Assembly (NCBI RefSeq): GCF_020921035.1
Contig: NC_063151.1
Location: forward strand, 24,682,934-24,746,933
Reading direction: 5' to 3'
Length of the DNA: 64,000 bases
DNA from: Rhodamnia argentea
Taxonomy: Eukaryota; Streptophyta; Magnoliopsida; Myrtales; Myrtaceae
This document shows positions 51,919-64,000 of the stretch, piece by piece. Under the pieces are notes generated by a model. That model had not been told where the DNA came from. It made no database searches and saw only the letters and a list, made by a program, of their open reading frames with translations. The translations under genes and the position numbers were made by a program. How positions within the stretch are numbered: the first letter of the stretch is position 1; each line of letters starts with the position of its first letter.

Positions 51919-54900
51919 ATGTTTGAGTGTGGTTACAAGTCGCAGTATATCGGAGGCCAAAGAGAGAAGTTTGTAAGGTATGAAATTTGATAACTTTTTC
52001 AGTTTGCTCTAACTCGGTTTGGCTAAATCTCAGGCATTGAAGTGAGAACTGAGGTAACGTTTTTTTTTTTTCATTTCTCATGTTGTCATTTGATCCAGAG
52101 CAATATGGTTCCTGTAGGTTGGATGATTTGGATTCTACAGTATCAATGTCCTCTCATGCCGGTGGGATGAAAGGATATGGCTTCAATTTCGCTGGGCTGC
52201 TCCGTACTGGTCGTGCGAGGAACAGCGCATCGAAATCATTCAGAGTAGGTGTGAAAAAGGGCTCGGAAGGACTTAGGGCCTTCGGTAAATCAATTAGATA
52301 CGGGGTCAGCCGCGCAGTGTTCCCGGAAGATCTCAAAGTATCCGAGAAGAATATATTCGATCCCCAAGACAAGTCCCTTCAGTTCTGGAACAAACTCTTT
52401 GTCATGTCATGTATTCTTGCGGTGTCCGTCGACCCTTTGTTTTTCTATCTTCCTGTGTTCAATACCTCGAATTGCCTCGGCATAGATAAAGGTTTAGCAG
52501 CTCTAATCACGACGGTCAGGACAATTCTTGATGTCTTTTACCTTATTCGGATGGGTTTCCAGTTCCGTACTGCGTACATTGCACCATCGTCGCGAGTTTT
52601 TGGACGAGGTGAACTGGTGATTGATCCTGCGCAGATAGCTATGCGCTATTTAAAGCGCTATTTCATAGTGGATCTGCTTGCTGTTATACCGGCACCACAG
52701 GTTTGAGAAACTTCAAATTCCTAGTTACTGGTCTATATCTAATTTCCTTTGTCATAAAGTTTTTAATTTCTCTCACCTTTAGTTTCCCTTCGTATCGTCA
52801 TTCAATCTTCGCATCTGTTTTGTGTTTATGGTTGAATTTCCTTCCTAAATTTGCTTGTGCTCTTTCATGATTTTTGTATCTTCTTACTTGGTTTGTATTA
52901 CTAGTATAAAATGCATGGACATGATAAGCTTTGTGAACGTCGTTCTGAAAGATTTTGCGACTTGAATTCATAATTTGGAAAAGGGCATGTAAAAAATTAA
53001 CCATTTGCCTCCCTCTATTAACTCCTGTTCTTGCTTCCGCTTCATTCATGATGTCTTTATATTGCAGTACAGTGAAGATATGAGTAAATCCATATCTTTC
53101 GCTTCCCATGTAGATATCTTTGCTTCTTAAAGTTCTGATATGATTCACTAGAAGGCAGTTTTTCCTTTCCTAAAATAGCACTCCCAATCTGTTCAGATTG
53201 TGGTGTGGAAATTTCTTCAGAGATCAAAAGGTTCAGAGGTGCTGAATACCAAGCATGCACTGTTAAATCTTGTCTTCGTTCAATATATTCCGAGGTTCGT
53301 CCGCTTTATACCTCTCACATCAGAAGTCAAGAAGACAGCAGGTGTTTTCGCTGAAAGTGCTTGGGCCGGTGCGGCGTATTATCTACTTTGGTACCTGCTA
53401 GCTAGTCATGTAAGATGTAGTTCCTGCTGCAAAATTTTTAGCCTCCACATCTAATCTGATGCAGATTATCTTCTTTCATTCAAAATAATTCCGATGCATT
53501 CCTATAACATTCTTATCGATATGTTAGTTGTAAAAAACATAAACTGAGGATTTTATCTCATGAAGTTTCTACTTCTACCAATCTGATGATTTTTCCTCTT
53601 AAAGCTTGTTTGTTTACTGGAAAAGAGGATAGGTAATTTAACCAATCTTTGCTGCATTCTCGTACATTTGTGATGGACATTTCCAGATATTCGGGGCTTT
53701 GTGGTACTTACTAGCTGTGGAACGCAAGGACACATGCTGGCAGAAAGCCTGTGCAGAAACAAGACCCACATGCATGAAAGAATTCTTGTACTGTGGCAAT
53801 AAGCATATGCAAGGATACGAGGAGTGGAGAGAAATCATGGGAGATGTTCTCGGAAGAAAATGCAACGTTGCGGATGAGAATTTACCCTTCAACTTTGGAA
53901 TATACACTCAGGCCATGTCTTCCGACATAGTTGCATCGAGGAACTTCTTCTCGAAATTCTTTTATTGTCTATGGTGGGGCCTGCAGAACTTGAGGTTTGC
54001 TTTCTGTTCAATCTCTGATATGATCTTCTAGTTCGCCTTTTGCAGTTGATAAAATTTCCACCATAGTTTTTAGGATGCTTCTGCACAGTTAGAGCTTTAG
54101 GATTTGACCAGTGCGACTGTGACATGACACCTTTGAATTACCATTTGGTCTTTGATCAGGACGGAGACAACCATTTTATACACTCAACTGTTGCCTTAAG
54201 TACTAAAGCTGAAGATTAGAATTTGACATCCTGATCTTATCTTTACAGTACACTCGGGCAGGGGCTCCAAACAAGCACATATACCGGTGAAGTCCTCTTC
54301 TCCATTGCGCTGGCAATTTCTGGCCTCATCCTCTTTGCACTTCTAATTGGAAATATGCAGGTATACAGGATTTTATACGATGAGTGGTTACTGTCAGTAT
54401 TCGCAAATGCATTACATGAACAACCATGGTTGTTTGATTGACTTAGAAATTGTTTTCTATATCTGGCACTTACTGTTACTGCCATGTACACCACTGTTAG
54501 AAGATATAACTAAGGTTGAACACTACATGATGATTGTAAGAAAGCAGAAGCATTAGCTCTACTATCTGTAGAAGTGAAAAGGACACCTTTTTACGCTGGT
54601 AACTAAGGGCAATGAATAGGCGGTGGTACACTATAGCTCTGATGTTGGAGTTACTGTTATTACAACAGACCTACCTTCAGTCTCTGACTGTCCGTCTGGA
54701 GGAAATGAGGATAAAGAGGCGTGACTCCGAGCAATGGATGCATCATCGATTGCTTCCACAGGATCTCCGAGAACGAGTTCGGCGTTACGATCAATACAAG
54801 TGGTTAGAAACACGTGGAGTAGATGAAGAGAGCTTGGTCCAGAGTCTACCGAAGGACCTGAGGAGGGACATCAAGAGGCATCTTTGTCTGAATTTGGTTA

Positions 54901-55714
54901 GAAGGGTAAGCAAACCATTCATCACCCATCTTCCTGATTTTGTTTTCTTAAGAGAAATGTTTTTGAGCAATCCCTTATGTAGGTTCCACTATTTGCCAAT
55001 ATGGATGAGCGCTTACTTGATGCGATCTGTGAGCGGCTGAAGCCGAGTTTGTACACTGAAAGTACTTACATAGTGAGGGAGGGGGACCCAGTTGATGAGA
55101 TGATGTTCATTATACGTGGACGACTGGAAAGCGTAACCACCGATGGCGGGAGGAGTGGATTTTATAACAGAGGATTACTGAAAGAAGGCGACTTTTGTGG
55201 AGAGGAACTTCTGACCTGGGCATTGGACCCTAAAGCGGGTGCCAATTTGCCTTCGTCGACTCGGACTGTGAGGGCTTTGACAGAGGTGGAGGCATTTGCA
55301 TTAGAAGCAGAAGAGTTGAAGTTCGTTGCAAGTCAGTTCAGGCGACTCCACAGTAGACAGGTTCAACACACGTTCCGCTTCTATTCACAGCAATGGAGGA
55401 CTTGGGCTGCCTGCTTTATACAATCAGCATGGCGGCGTTATATGAGAAGGAAAAACGCTGAGCTTCGGCGGCTCGAAGAGGAAGAGGAGGAGGAGGACTA
55501 CAGTGAAGAAGATGATGACGAAGATGAGAGGGCTTTAGTCGGTCAGAGTTCATTTGGAGGTAATTCATCGACTTTTGCTGCAACGATACTTGCATCTCGC
55601 TTTGCAGCGAATGCTCTTCGGGGCCACAAACTGCGAACCGTGTCAAGTTCCAAGGGGGTAGCAAAATTACAAAAGCCTCCAGAACCTGATTTTACTGGTT
55701 CTGATTTGGAGTAA
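51919..55714 (+). CDS. CNGC5/6: Cyclic nucleotide-gated ion channel, CNGC5/6/9 group
   Basis: Seven exons: 51919-51977, 52118-52700, 53197-53409, 53687-53994, 54249-54360, 54669-54905 and 54983-55714, total 747 residues, equal to the length I recall for Arabidopsis CNGC6. Exon 1 encodes MFECGYKSQYIGGQREKFVR and joins to LDDLDS, as in CNGC6. Six membrane helices run from about residue 100 to 400; the pore is LWWGLQNLSTLGQGL. C-terminal: cyclic nucleotide-binding domain (about 500-620, GDFCGEELL near 575) and an IQ calmodulin site (ACFIQSAWRRYMRRK, about 645-660), then an acidic stretch. These are plasma-membrane or nuclear-envelope Ca2+-permeable channels in signalling. Exon 1 codes for only 19 residues and was set by the phase-2 splice to GTTGGATGAT. 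Confidence 0.95.
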
Positions 55715-56349
55715 TGTTGTGAGTATCCTAGAAGATGGAAATAGCAAAGTCGATTCGCTCATTAGGGTGGTTTTACCATGTAAATTGATCTCCAAGTGTA
55801 AAATTTGGAGCTAGGGCAAGAGTCTGATAGTGAAACACCTTACTGCCTTTATGTTCACATAGAGATGAAGTTCAAGATGGGATGGGAAAATGTTTCCTGT
55901 GGGAGTATTTTGATCATTGTATCAACACAGCAGAAATAATATGTCAGCCATCTCCTGATAAAAATTAAAATTAGGTTTCACGCCGGTTGTTGATTTCTCG
56001 CAAGTCCAACACTTGCATCAATTGACTACTAAAGGGCGACCTTTCAGTCCATTCATCTGAAATGGTAATCAGACACATAAATTCACATTTTGTGCATCAG
56101 TACGTACAACTTTTCGTTTCAGAACAATGTGAAAGGACACGTTGCCCAAAAGTCATTCAACCATAAAAAAAATGATTGTGCAGTGACGGTCAAAAGAATC
56201 AAGTAAAATATGTGAGGATATACCAAACAAAATAATCGAAGAGTTGCAAAAAGTAGGATCATATGACATGCAACGCCCAGTCCAGTTCGAGTGCATTTAC
56301 CATTTACCTTCATCATTATAATCCTAGTCAAACTTTCTGTTGATGGAGC
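55715..56349. other. Convergent 3' flanks of CNGC and LPA3
   Basis: Space between the stop codons of two convergent genes; holds both 3' UTRs. No further feature seen. Confidence 0.6.
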
Positions 56350-59300
56350 TCAACTACGCCATGCCGACGAAACTTCCAACTCTATGTCTTCTTCCCACCA
56401 AGTAGCAGTCTGCAATGCCAGATAACAAAGCTGTGGTGAACTTGAAAAAAAATTTCTATGGTCATCCAGCAGTTCACATATAAATCTGCAACGCTATTTC
56501 CTCGACGTACTCCCTGACTGATGGTTGGGTTTAAAAGATGCAGTCTCTAACATACGGAGGAGAAAAGGCTAAGGTGGAGACATAAATATAAGATCTATCA
56601 CATTAGTCCAATAACAGCAAGATTTGTTTCAGAAATAAGACGTGTTGCAACATCAAAAAAATAAGAAATTTGAATCCATATAGAACAGAATTCGAAAATC
56701 ATTTCTCTTTTCTTTTGATCTTTTCTTTTTAATCGTATCGAATCGAATCTATTTTTTGCACTGCATGAAAAGGGGGCATGCAAAAATGCAAGTTCTATAG
56801 TAGAGGTAGGTACTAAGTTAGGAACCCCTCATCGGATGCATTCTCCTAAATGAGCATGTTGAAATGAAACCCAAATCTAAGACATAATTTCATAAATAAA
56901 ACGTTAAATGAACTGTTCCTGCCAACTTTATCTATAACACAGAAAAAGCGCTTTGCCTCCTCTCAGTGAGCAGGGTTAACTGGTATTATATCAATCAAGC
57001 AAAGCTCGGAAAGTTCATAATAACCTTGTAGCCTCTACGAAGAAATTCTAGTGAGCTTCCTTTCTCTTCTTGCAGTCCCAAGACCCTCAGTAGTTCTTCC
57101 TTGGTCTAAAGCAAAACAAAGTTATCAGTCTAAAAGCATAGAATAGGCATCAACCAGTATAAAACTCAGGCTGCATGAGAAGAGCTCATACTTCGCCTAG
57201 TGTAAAGCGCGTGGTACTCTCTGCCACGCACGCATATGAACCATCTGCTTGCTTAAGCATCACCTGCCATGGCCCTGGAAAAGTTTGAACTTAACTAAGA
57301 TGTATGCACCAACGCAGTGGCTGAAACAGCTACTAAATTCGTCTATCATGATCAACATTTATCTTTCCATCTAAAATAAGGGAAGACATGTAAGAACCAG
57401 CAAGGATATTGAGTTCTTTTGGTTCACAGCACACTCAAGAGTGTCTAAGATGAAACAAAGTGATGGTAGACTTCTTCTAAGAACCTCCTTTTTAGCTCCA
57501 AATGTTAGCACTTTGACTTCTTTGACATTAGAAAAATCGTTTTTTTTAGAGTTCAGGGAAGATAAATTAGTACCATAGCCTTCATTTGATCCAACCACAT
57601 TCTAATTCAAAATCATCATAATCTTCCTTCATGGTTCAAACCTAAGTCTGAAGAATTTTTTGGCTTCAGATAAATCCTTCACAAGATTGCTGCTATAAAC
57701 CATGTAAAAGAGAGCCAACTATTGCATACCAGGATATTGGCGAAAAAGCGCTCCACTGAAATTGATAATGTAAGGTGCTACTGCAACTGTCTTGAGTTAT
57801 AAACGAAAATCTACATTCAGTTGAATATTATAAGACAACTTAAAAAGAATATGATGCAGCAGCATAAGAGGAGTACCTTCGAGTAGTCTCTAGTTCTAAT
57901 AAAGAACACTGCAGTGAACTGAGAAAGAAATCGGTAATGCAAATCTTTGCTTGGAAATCCCAGAATGCCTAAGTCAGCTCTGCACAAGTTTATTTCTTAG
58001 GACTTAGAGAATGTTTGGCATTTCCAGTACCATAGTGCAAACAGGTAGACCTACAACAGCAAGATTTACCGCAGGGTTTCAAGTTCCAAATTGAACAAGA
58101 GCGCTGGAGTTGACTTGGCAAATTGGCCCTGCCATATCAAATCAAGAGTAGGCACTCAGAATGATACGGAAGTAACTCTTTCATCGAAACACTACTTGGT
58201 AAAGATGATACCAACTGGAAATATCTTTGCTGAAGCAATAGAGATCCCTAGTAACATATACTAAACACTCCAGTTAAGACTTCAATTATGAATTCTTAGA
58301 AAATTTTCAAGACAATTTTCAAATAGGACAAACAGACAAAAAGATTCATCTGATCATAATAAATGCAGGTAATTAACGCATCAAAGCATGGATGATATAG
58401 GCCCAAGCTAGCAAGTACCACGAATGATATAACTTCAAAAGGATCTCATACCACATATTTTTCGATAACTGAAAGTTCACGAGTGCTGCAATTCAGGAAC
58501 ATATATAGTGTTGGGGGTACGTCTGACTTCCAGCGACCTGCATTTGAAGGCATGAGGAGATTTTTAACTGCAATATTTGATACAGAGATTGTCAAAACTG
58601 TTGGAAAGCATCATTAAGGTCAAAATCCAGGTCAAGCCAGACAAAAAAATCTTTTGGAGTGTCTTAAACTAATATAACCCTTGTACGCAGTGGGCACAGA
58701 AAAAGTAAGGGAACACAGGACTCAGAGCATTTTTGCTAGGGCAGAAATGAATTATCGGGAGTTAGTGTTTGTCCTTTGCTAGCAAACAATCATAACATGC
58801 TGTAAGCTCTACCTTCATTTTCATCCTCAAAGTCGAAATCCAGAGTATTCCTCACGGACTTAAAGAACGTAGTGACAGGGCCACTAGGTACATCATCCAG
58901 GGAACCAACTGTTATGCCATCAATCTGACAGAGTAGATTAAACTGAGTGTGCAGAATAGTTTGCTGAATTGAACATCAAATGCTCCTGGCTCGAGAAGTA
59001 TCCACCAACCGTAGCTATGTAAAAAATCCATCTGATCACCATGGTAAACAATTGTCTGTTTTATACTTATACACCATTCAGCTATTCGATGACAACTTTT
59101 AGCTTCTTCGTGTTAATTAATTGAATTTTAAGTTACTAATCATTAAATGAAGCTGCTTCTTCTATTTTCTTTCCATTCTTGGAGCTAGAAGCTCTTTCTT
59201 TAGAATGAAAGATGGCCCCTAACTTATACCCAAAACTCCATGAAATTGTTTTCGAACCAAAATACCTCAAAAGAGCAAGCATGTGACCCAATTGGAGCTA

Positions 59301-61842
59301 CACTTTCTGAGAATTGAGAAGTTCTACTTTAAGATGGAACTATGGCCCTCATGTTATGTTCCAAACTTCGTAAAGTTTTTTCAGAACCAAAATACACACA
59401 TATGTAAGTAAATTTAATGATTAAAAAGCTAAAGCCTCACAAAGTCAAGCATTTGATCCAATTGGAGCTAAAACTTTCTTAGTCAGGATTTTTTTTTTTT
59501 GTTTTTTAAAGAATGAACTGTGACCCAAGCTTTGTGAAGTTTTTATGAAACCAAACTATGCAGAATAGTAAGTAAACTAGATGATTTGGAAGCTCTAAAC
59601 CTGACAAGATCAAACACTTGACCTAATTGAAGCTAAACTTTCTTAGAAGTGAGAGTTCTTCCTTATAATCAACTACAGCTCTCAACGTTTTCTCCAAAGT
59701 TTGTGGAGCTCTTTTAAACCAAAATACTCACATTTATACGTATAAGGTGATTTGGAAGCTCTAAACCTCATAAGATCAAGCATGTGACCACTTGGAGCTA
59801 AACTTTCTTACAACTGAAAATTCTTCCTTTAGAATGGACAATGGTCCTCAAATTGTGCTTCAAACTTTATCTTCTTCTTAGAGATTCAGAATCCAACCAA
59901 TTATAATTAAATTAGATGATTTGAAATCTCTAAACCTTACAAGATTTAGCAATTTCTATTTACTTTTTAGTCCATTTTTCATTTTGTTGCTATCATTTTA
60001 CATACAATCCATGTCCTCCAATACTTGACCAAGCATCCATGCTATCTACTACCCAAAAAGAGAGCATGTTCACTTCTCAAGAAGATGAAACCAATGGCAC
60101 AATAAAAATAAGCACAGAATTCGCCGCAAACAAGGACAATGCACAACAAGGAAATTTACTCATTTATTTGTTACCAAATCGAGAGCTGTCTTAAAAAGCT
60201 CGGTGGCTCTACGTTTCTCTGGCTTGTCCGGGAAAACCTGAAGTTACGTGAACTCTATAAGGTTCAATTTGTAACCACTCAAAAGTGGAAATGTTGCTAC
60301 ATAAGGGAGCTCATACTTACAATGCAGGCTCTGGTTTCCCTCTTCTCTTGAAGTTTCCTTACGACAGCCAATGCAAGTTGAATGTTTGCCTCAATGAAGT
60401 CATCTGAAGAGCCCTTCACATATTTAGGAAGTCGGAAACAATTACGTATAGAAAGTAATGAGGAGTTTATGATTCATCGACTGCAGTGACTTCACTAGAC
60501 AAAAGAGTAGAATCGCTGATTGCATATCGATATTCACATAACTTGCGCTTAGTCATCATTTAGTTTAGTGGCTTCAGTTTAATGATAATCTCACTTAATT
60601 TTCAGAAAATTAGAATCCAATAAGAATCCATATAAAGCAAAGAGAGAAATGTCAAGTATGACTGATAGGGTAAAAGGCCACCTACAAGGTGATATTTAAA
60701 GCCTTCTTGAGTATAGAGGGGCAAAGAGGTACCTTAAAAGAAGACATATCGCTTGGCAAGGGCCTGCATAAGCATCAAATGAGACGGAAAAAGCAGAACT
60801 AAGTCAGAGGCCAATGTGAAAACTAATTTTGTTTCTAGTGCATGATGTGCAAAACCTTCAGAAATGCTGTAAGACCATATAATCTTTTGCCTTGGGATTC
60901 TGTAAATCTGATAAAGATATCAAAATATCGCCACGGAACAACAAACTACGAAGACAAGCATATATCAAAGAGCGCAATGCAGTCAGGGAACAATATTCGC
61001 AGGAAGGTCGAGCTTTTGCCAGCTTGCTAAGAGATGCTCACCCTTGTTAATAGTCAGTCATAACTTCACCATTTCACAGGAAGTTCAAATTTCCAACTTC
61101 ATTTCTTTCTTTTTGTGGGGTTCAAGAGGATGACGAGGTGAAATCACTGGCATGATTAACTCCCGCAAGGATACCAAAAGACATGTTTTGACGCAAATCA
61201 TGTGCCGTTAGTGATTCAATCTAACACATTTTAGAATGAACAACTGTAATCAACCCAAAAGGGGCACTTCTTTCCAAATCAACCAGAAGAAATAACACTA
61301 TATGACAGGCTTGAAACTGCTGAGAGAAACATTAAAGTAGCACGTAAACATGGCCAGCAACTCAATCCTATCCTGAATGAACAGACTTGCATCAATCCCA
61401 TCCGTTCAAAATCAACGACATAATCACAATTCGCAAATAACGAGAAGACAAGCAGAAAAAGGGAAGAAGAAATTTACGGGAAATCAATCTCCAGTCGGGT
61501 CTTGCCATCTTCGAGAGCGAAAGCGAGAGAATTGGCCGCATCGGCGACCAGGACCTCGTACGACTTGGGCTTGTAGAGGGCGACACCCCTCTTGGGGTCG
61601 GAGCTCGAAGGCGGCGACGACGACGTCGCAGCAGCAGGAGGAGGAGGAGCTCGTTCTCTCCTGTTGGCGCATCGGGCTCTTCTCCGGGTGCGTCGCTCCG
61701 GAGAGAAGTGAGAGGAGGGGGAGACAGAGGAGAGCGAAAGAGGAGGGCGGAGGAGAGAGACGGTGGGGTGCGGCGGCGGGGGGTGGAGCGACGGGGGAGG
61801 GGGAGAGGGAGAGGGAGAGGGAGAGAGGGACAGGAGAGCCAT
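56350..61842 (-). CDS. LPA3: LPA3-type photosystem II assembly protein (DUF1995), chloroplast
   Basis: Twelve exons on the minus strand, high to low: 61842-61478, 60763-60733, 60413-60321, 60237-60175, 58924-58813, 58537-58452, 58128-58070, 57979-57877, 57790-57730, 57274-57192, 57105-57025, 56409-56350. All joins keep frame and give about 398 residues. The first 75 residues are a Ser/Pro/Arg-rich transit peptide ([14 protein letters not shown]). Conserved text follows: [105 protein letters not shown] and TWWEED at the end. LPA3 helps PSII assembly in Arabidopsis; exact chemistry is unknown. The (GAA)n tract at 62024-62046 lies in its likely leader. Exon 2 is only 31 bp. Confidence 0.94.
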
Positions 61843-62769
61843 GAGGGGGAGGGCAATGGCCAGTCCCAGAAGCTCAGTGCGTCGAGTGAACGAGAGAGGA
61901 ACCCATGGCCATGGAAAAGCAGAGGGCGGTGTGTGGTGCGTGTGGGATTTAGATCATACGACGAAGTTAACGATTAACGAACTTGGAGTGATTTTTAACC
62001 GAACCAACCGATTTCTGAGCGCCCTCTTCTTCTTCTTCTTCTTCTTCCCCGATTTCACCACCCAAAAAAGCTAGCAGACCAAATACTCGGTAGTCTTGAT
62101 TTTTGTGGTACTACTAATATGTCTGCGTGCATGTATATGCGATAACAATTGGAAAAAATTTAATCGCATTGTCCATGAATCGCAGTTTCACATCGGATAG
62201 AACGGAAAATCTTTAAATAAGTCCGTTGAAAGTTTAAAAATTTATCACAAAAAGTGTAATTGAGTTATAAAACTTATTCCGTCCAATTTGGTTAACGAAA
62301 AAGCTGATGAGGCTTTTTATTATTATTATTTTCTTCATCATATTTAGTGATGACGTGGCTAAAAAGGCATTGTTTTGGTTCAAATTTGATCTTTAATTAC
62401 AAATTTTATTTATAAATTAAAAACAAGCTAAATTGAGAAGTAAAAAAAAAAGAGAGAGAAATAAGGCGGGGAGGGCTATCTAATTTAGTTTTTTTTTCTA
62501 ATTTAATTTAAACAAAATTTGTATTAAAATCGTATTTGAATCAAAACAACAATGTTTTAGTCTTATGTTTCATGTTTTAAACATATCATCACCATGTAGG
62601 AGAGATAATATATTAGAAAAAGTCATGTCAGTCAAGTTGCAAGGAGCTAACAAAAGGATTCTATTGCATTACTATGACAAGTTTTAAGATTTGATTGCAT
62701 TTTTTTGTGTAAGTTTTAGGACTCAATTACATTTTCGCGACAAGTGTTAGGATTTTCAGCGCACTTATC
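61843..62769. other. LPA3 leader/promoter and AT-rich spacer
   Basis: GC-rich leader close to the LPA3 start, with a TTC/GAA repeat at 62024-62046, then AT-rich sequence with no gene. The T-run at 62769-62782 belongs to the LINE that follows. Confidence 0.5.
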
Positions 62770-64000
62770 TTTTTTTTTTTTTGGGTAGAAGAGAGGATTA
62801 CAACAGTACACCTAAATACAAATCCTGAGGAGTCTCGGGCACACTTGCCCCGCTCTTCGCTCGGGGGCATCAACATTACACAGATCATGCTCAAAAGAAG
62901 CTGTACCCATATACGGGACATACACTGACAGATGAATGATTCCGCCCATCGGTGCGCTTGTTAGCCTCCCCGTAGAACGCGGGAGATTTTCCATCCTTCG
63001 AGATGGGCGATCGATGTCCCGCCATTTCACGAGAATATGAATCAGTTTAAGACCTAGCAATATTCTGATTCCTGGAGAATCCGACGATGTTGACTGCACC
63101 CGATTCGAGTTTCAAACTATGAGACATTGCAAGATGAGGCCCCGTTCAATCCCCTCTGAGGGCCACAACTTCGAACATGGTAACGGAGGTATAGCCCAGA
63201 TTATGAGCTGAGCGAACCCCTTTTACCCATTCCCCTATGCTGTCGTGCAGTGCCCCATCAGTATGATTCCATTAGATTGGTTTTGTTCTTTCAAAGATCA
63301 AGAAGCGACCCTTAACAGAACTCTTATTGACAACAACATTTTCCGCAACTTTGCAAAGATTAGTGTCAACAAATGTCGGAAAAGGGCGAGGAGGGTTTAA
63401 AACCACAATCGCTTGATCCGGAGACACCATAGAGCCAGAAGAAAGACCGACTCTTCACGGGGTCTCGGTCAACTTACAAAGCTCCTTGGACCTAGAATTC
63501 TCTCGGATCTGATCCCATTGCGCGTTACGAAAGGAGTGTTGCAGACTAAAGTGGCTGGCACATTCATTCAACCTGTGCAACACATCGGCAGCCACAGGGC
63601 AACTGCGCAGTGTGTGCGCAATGGATTCTGGAGCCTGGTGACATAGGCCGCATGCCCCGTCCATCCCCATTCTCTGCTAACAAGAATGCATTTCGCAGCA
63701 ATCCCATTATCGAGACATTCCCGAATTGAATGCTGAATCTTTAGTATAGTTTCCAATACCCAAATCCGTTTCCATCCTCTCTCGACCCCTGTCGACTCTT
63801 TTGCCAAGTATCTGCAATCTCATAAGCTGACTTTAGTGAGAAGTTCCCAAATCCTAGACTAAGTTCCAGCAAACCGTCTCCATCTCATCCGTATGATACG
63901 TGGGCACCCTATAAACGGTGCTAAGGATTTGTCTTATAATCACTCACTTTCTTGCTTAGCACATGCTCCCGCGTTGGCCCTTTATCACTCTGGACAGGGG
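62770..64000 (-). mobile_element. LINE (L1-type) 3' end, decayed, running off the window
   Basis: On the minus strand: the reverse-transcriptase zinc-binding region (CGLCHQAPESIAHTLRSCPVAADVL near 63630-63560), then an RNase H domain in pieces (WNHTDGAL near 63260, GEWVKGV, FEVVALRG) and the typical end (PPSEERGKCARDSSGFVF), followed by a poly-A run (T-run on the plus strand at 62769-62782). Several stops and frame changes interrupt it (for example before WNHTDG and after VVALRGD). The 5' portion, with reverse transcriptase and endonuclease, would lie beyond 64000. Confidence 0.85.

Noticed and set aside
61377-62074. Plus-strand open frames opposite LPA3 exon 1
   Set aside because: GC-rich shadow of the transit peptide exon with Arg/Gly/Glu repeats; the minus strand has the real, conserved frame.

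Overview
This is nuclear DNA of a dicotyledonous plant. Genes have short GT-AG introns, AT-rich intergenic DNA surrounds them, and every recognisable protein is a plant family member (HCT, DnaJ 8, MRS2, phytocyanin, group CNGC5/6 channel, LPA3). The hAT-like repeats full of GGTCCGG and the GAGGCTCG-rich tracts would fit a Myrtales genome such as Eucalyptus and its relatives, but that is inference and cannot be proven from the window alone.

Layout. 0.5-4.7 kb: a two-exon DEAH-box splicing helicase (PRP22/DEAH5). 4.7-9.4 kb: no gene seen, apart from a 713-bp non-autonomous hAT element with a perfect 8-bp target duplication. 9.4-36.5 kb: a nested segmental duplication. Unit A carries a small secreted-protein gene and an HCT acyltransferase gene. 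Unit B carries DnaJ8, a convergent defensin-like gene and a 5' fragment of MRS2. B occurs about three times, A twice, and the second A sits inside the left part of the third B. In the copies, HCT-2, defensin-like 1 and 3, DnaJ8-3 and two MRS2 fragments are decayed; HCT-1, DnaJ8-1, DnaJ8-2 and defensin-like 2 look intact. The third B also received two gene-capturing DNA transposons: a Pack-MULE with part of a HIRAN/SNF2 (SMARCA3-like) gene, and a hAT-type element with part of a phospholipase D alpha gene that still contains an intron.

35.8-39.9 kb: the complete MRS2-1-type magnesium transporter, the apparent source of the fragments. 41.5-42.4 kb: a GPI-anchored phytocyanin-like gene. 45.0-47.1 kb (minus): a single-exon receptor-like kinase with a very large insert in its activation segment. 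51.9-55.7 kb: a seven-exon cyclic nucleotide-gated channel. 56.3-61.8 kb (minus): a twelve-exon LPA3 (PSII assembly) gene. 62.8-64.0 kb (minus): the decayed 3' end of a LINE that continues past the window.

The genes do not form a pathway; they are ordinary plant housekeeping and signalling genes placed side by side. The unusual biology is the duplication cluster and the gene-capture transposons inside it. I found no convincing LTR retrotransposon, viral copy, rRNA or intact tRNA gene.
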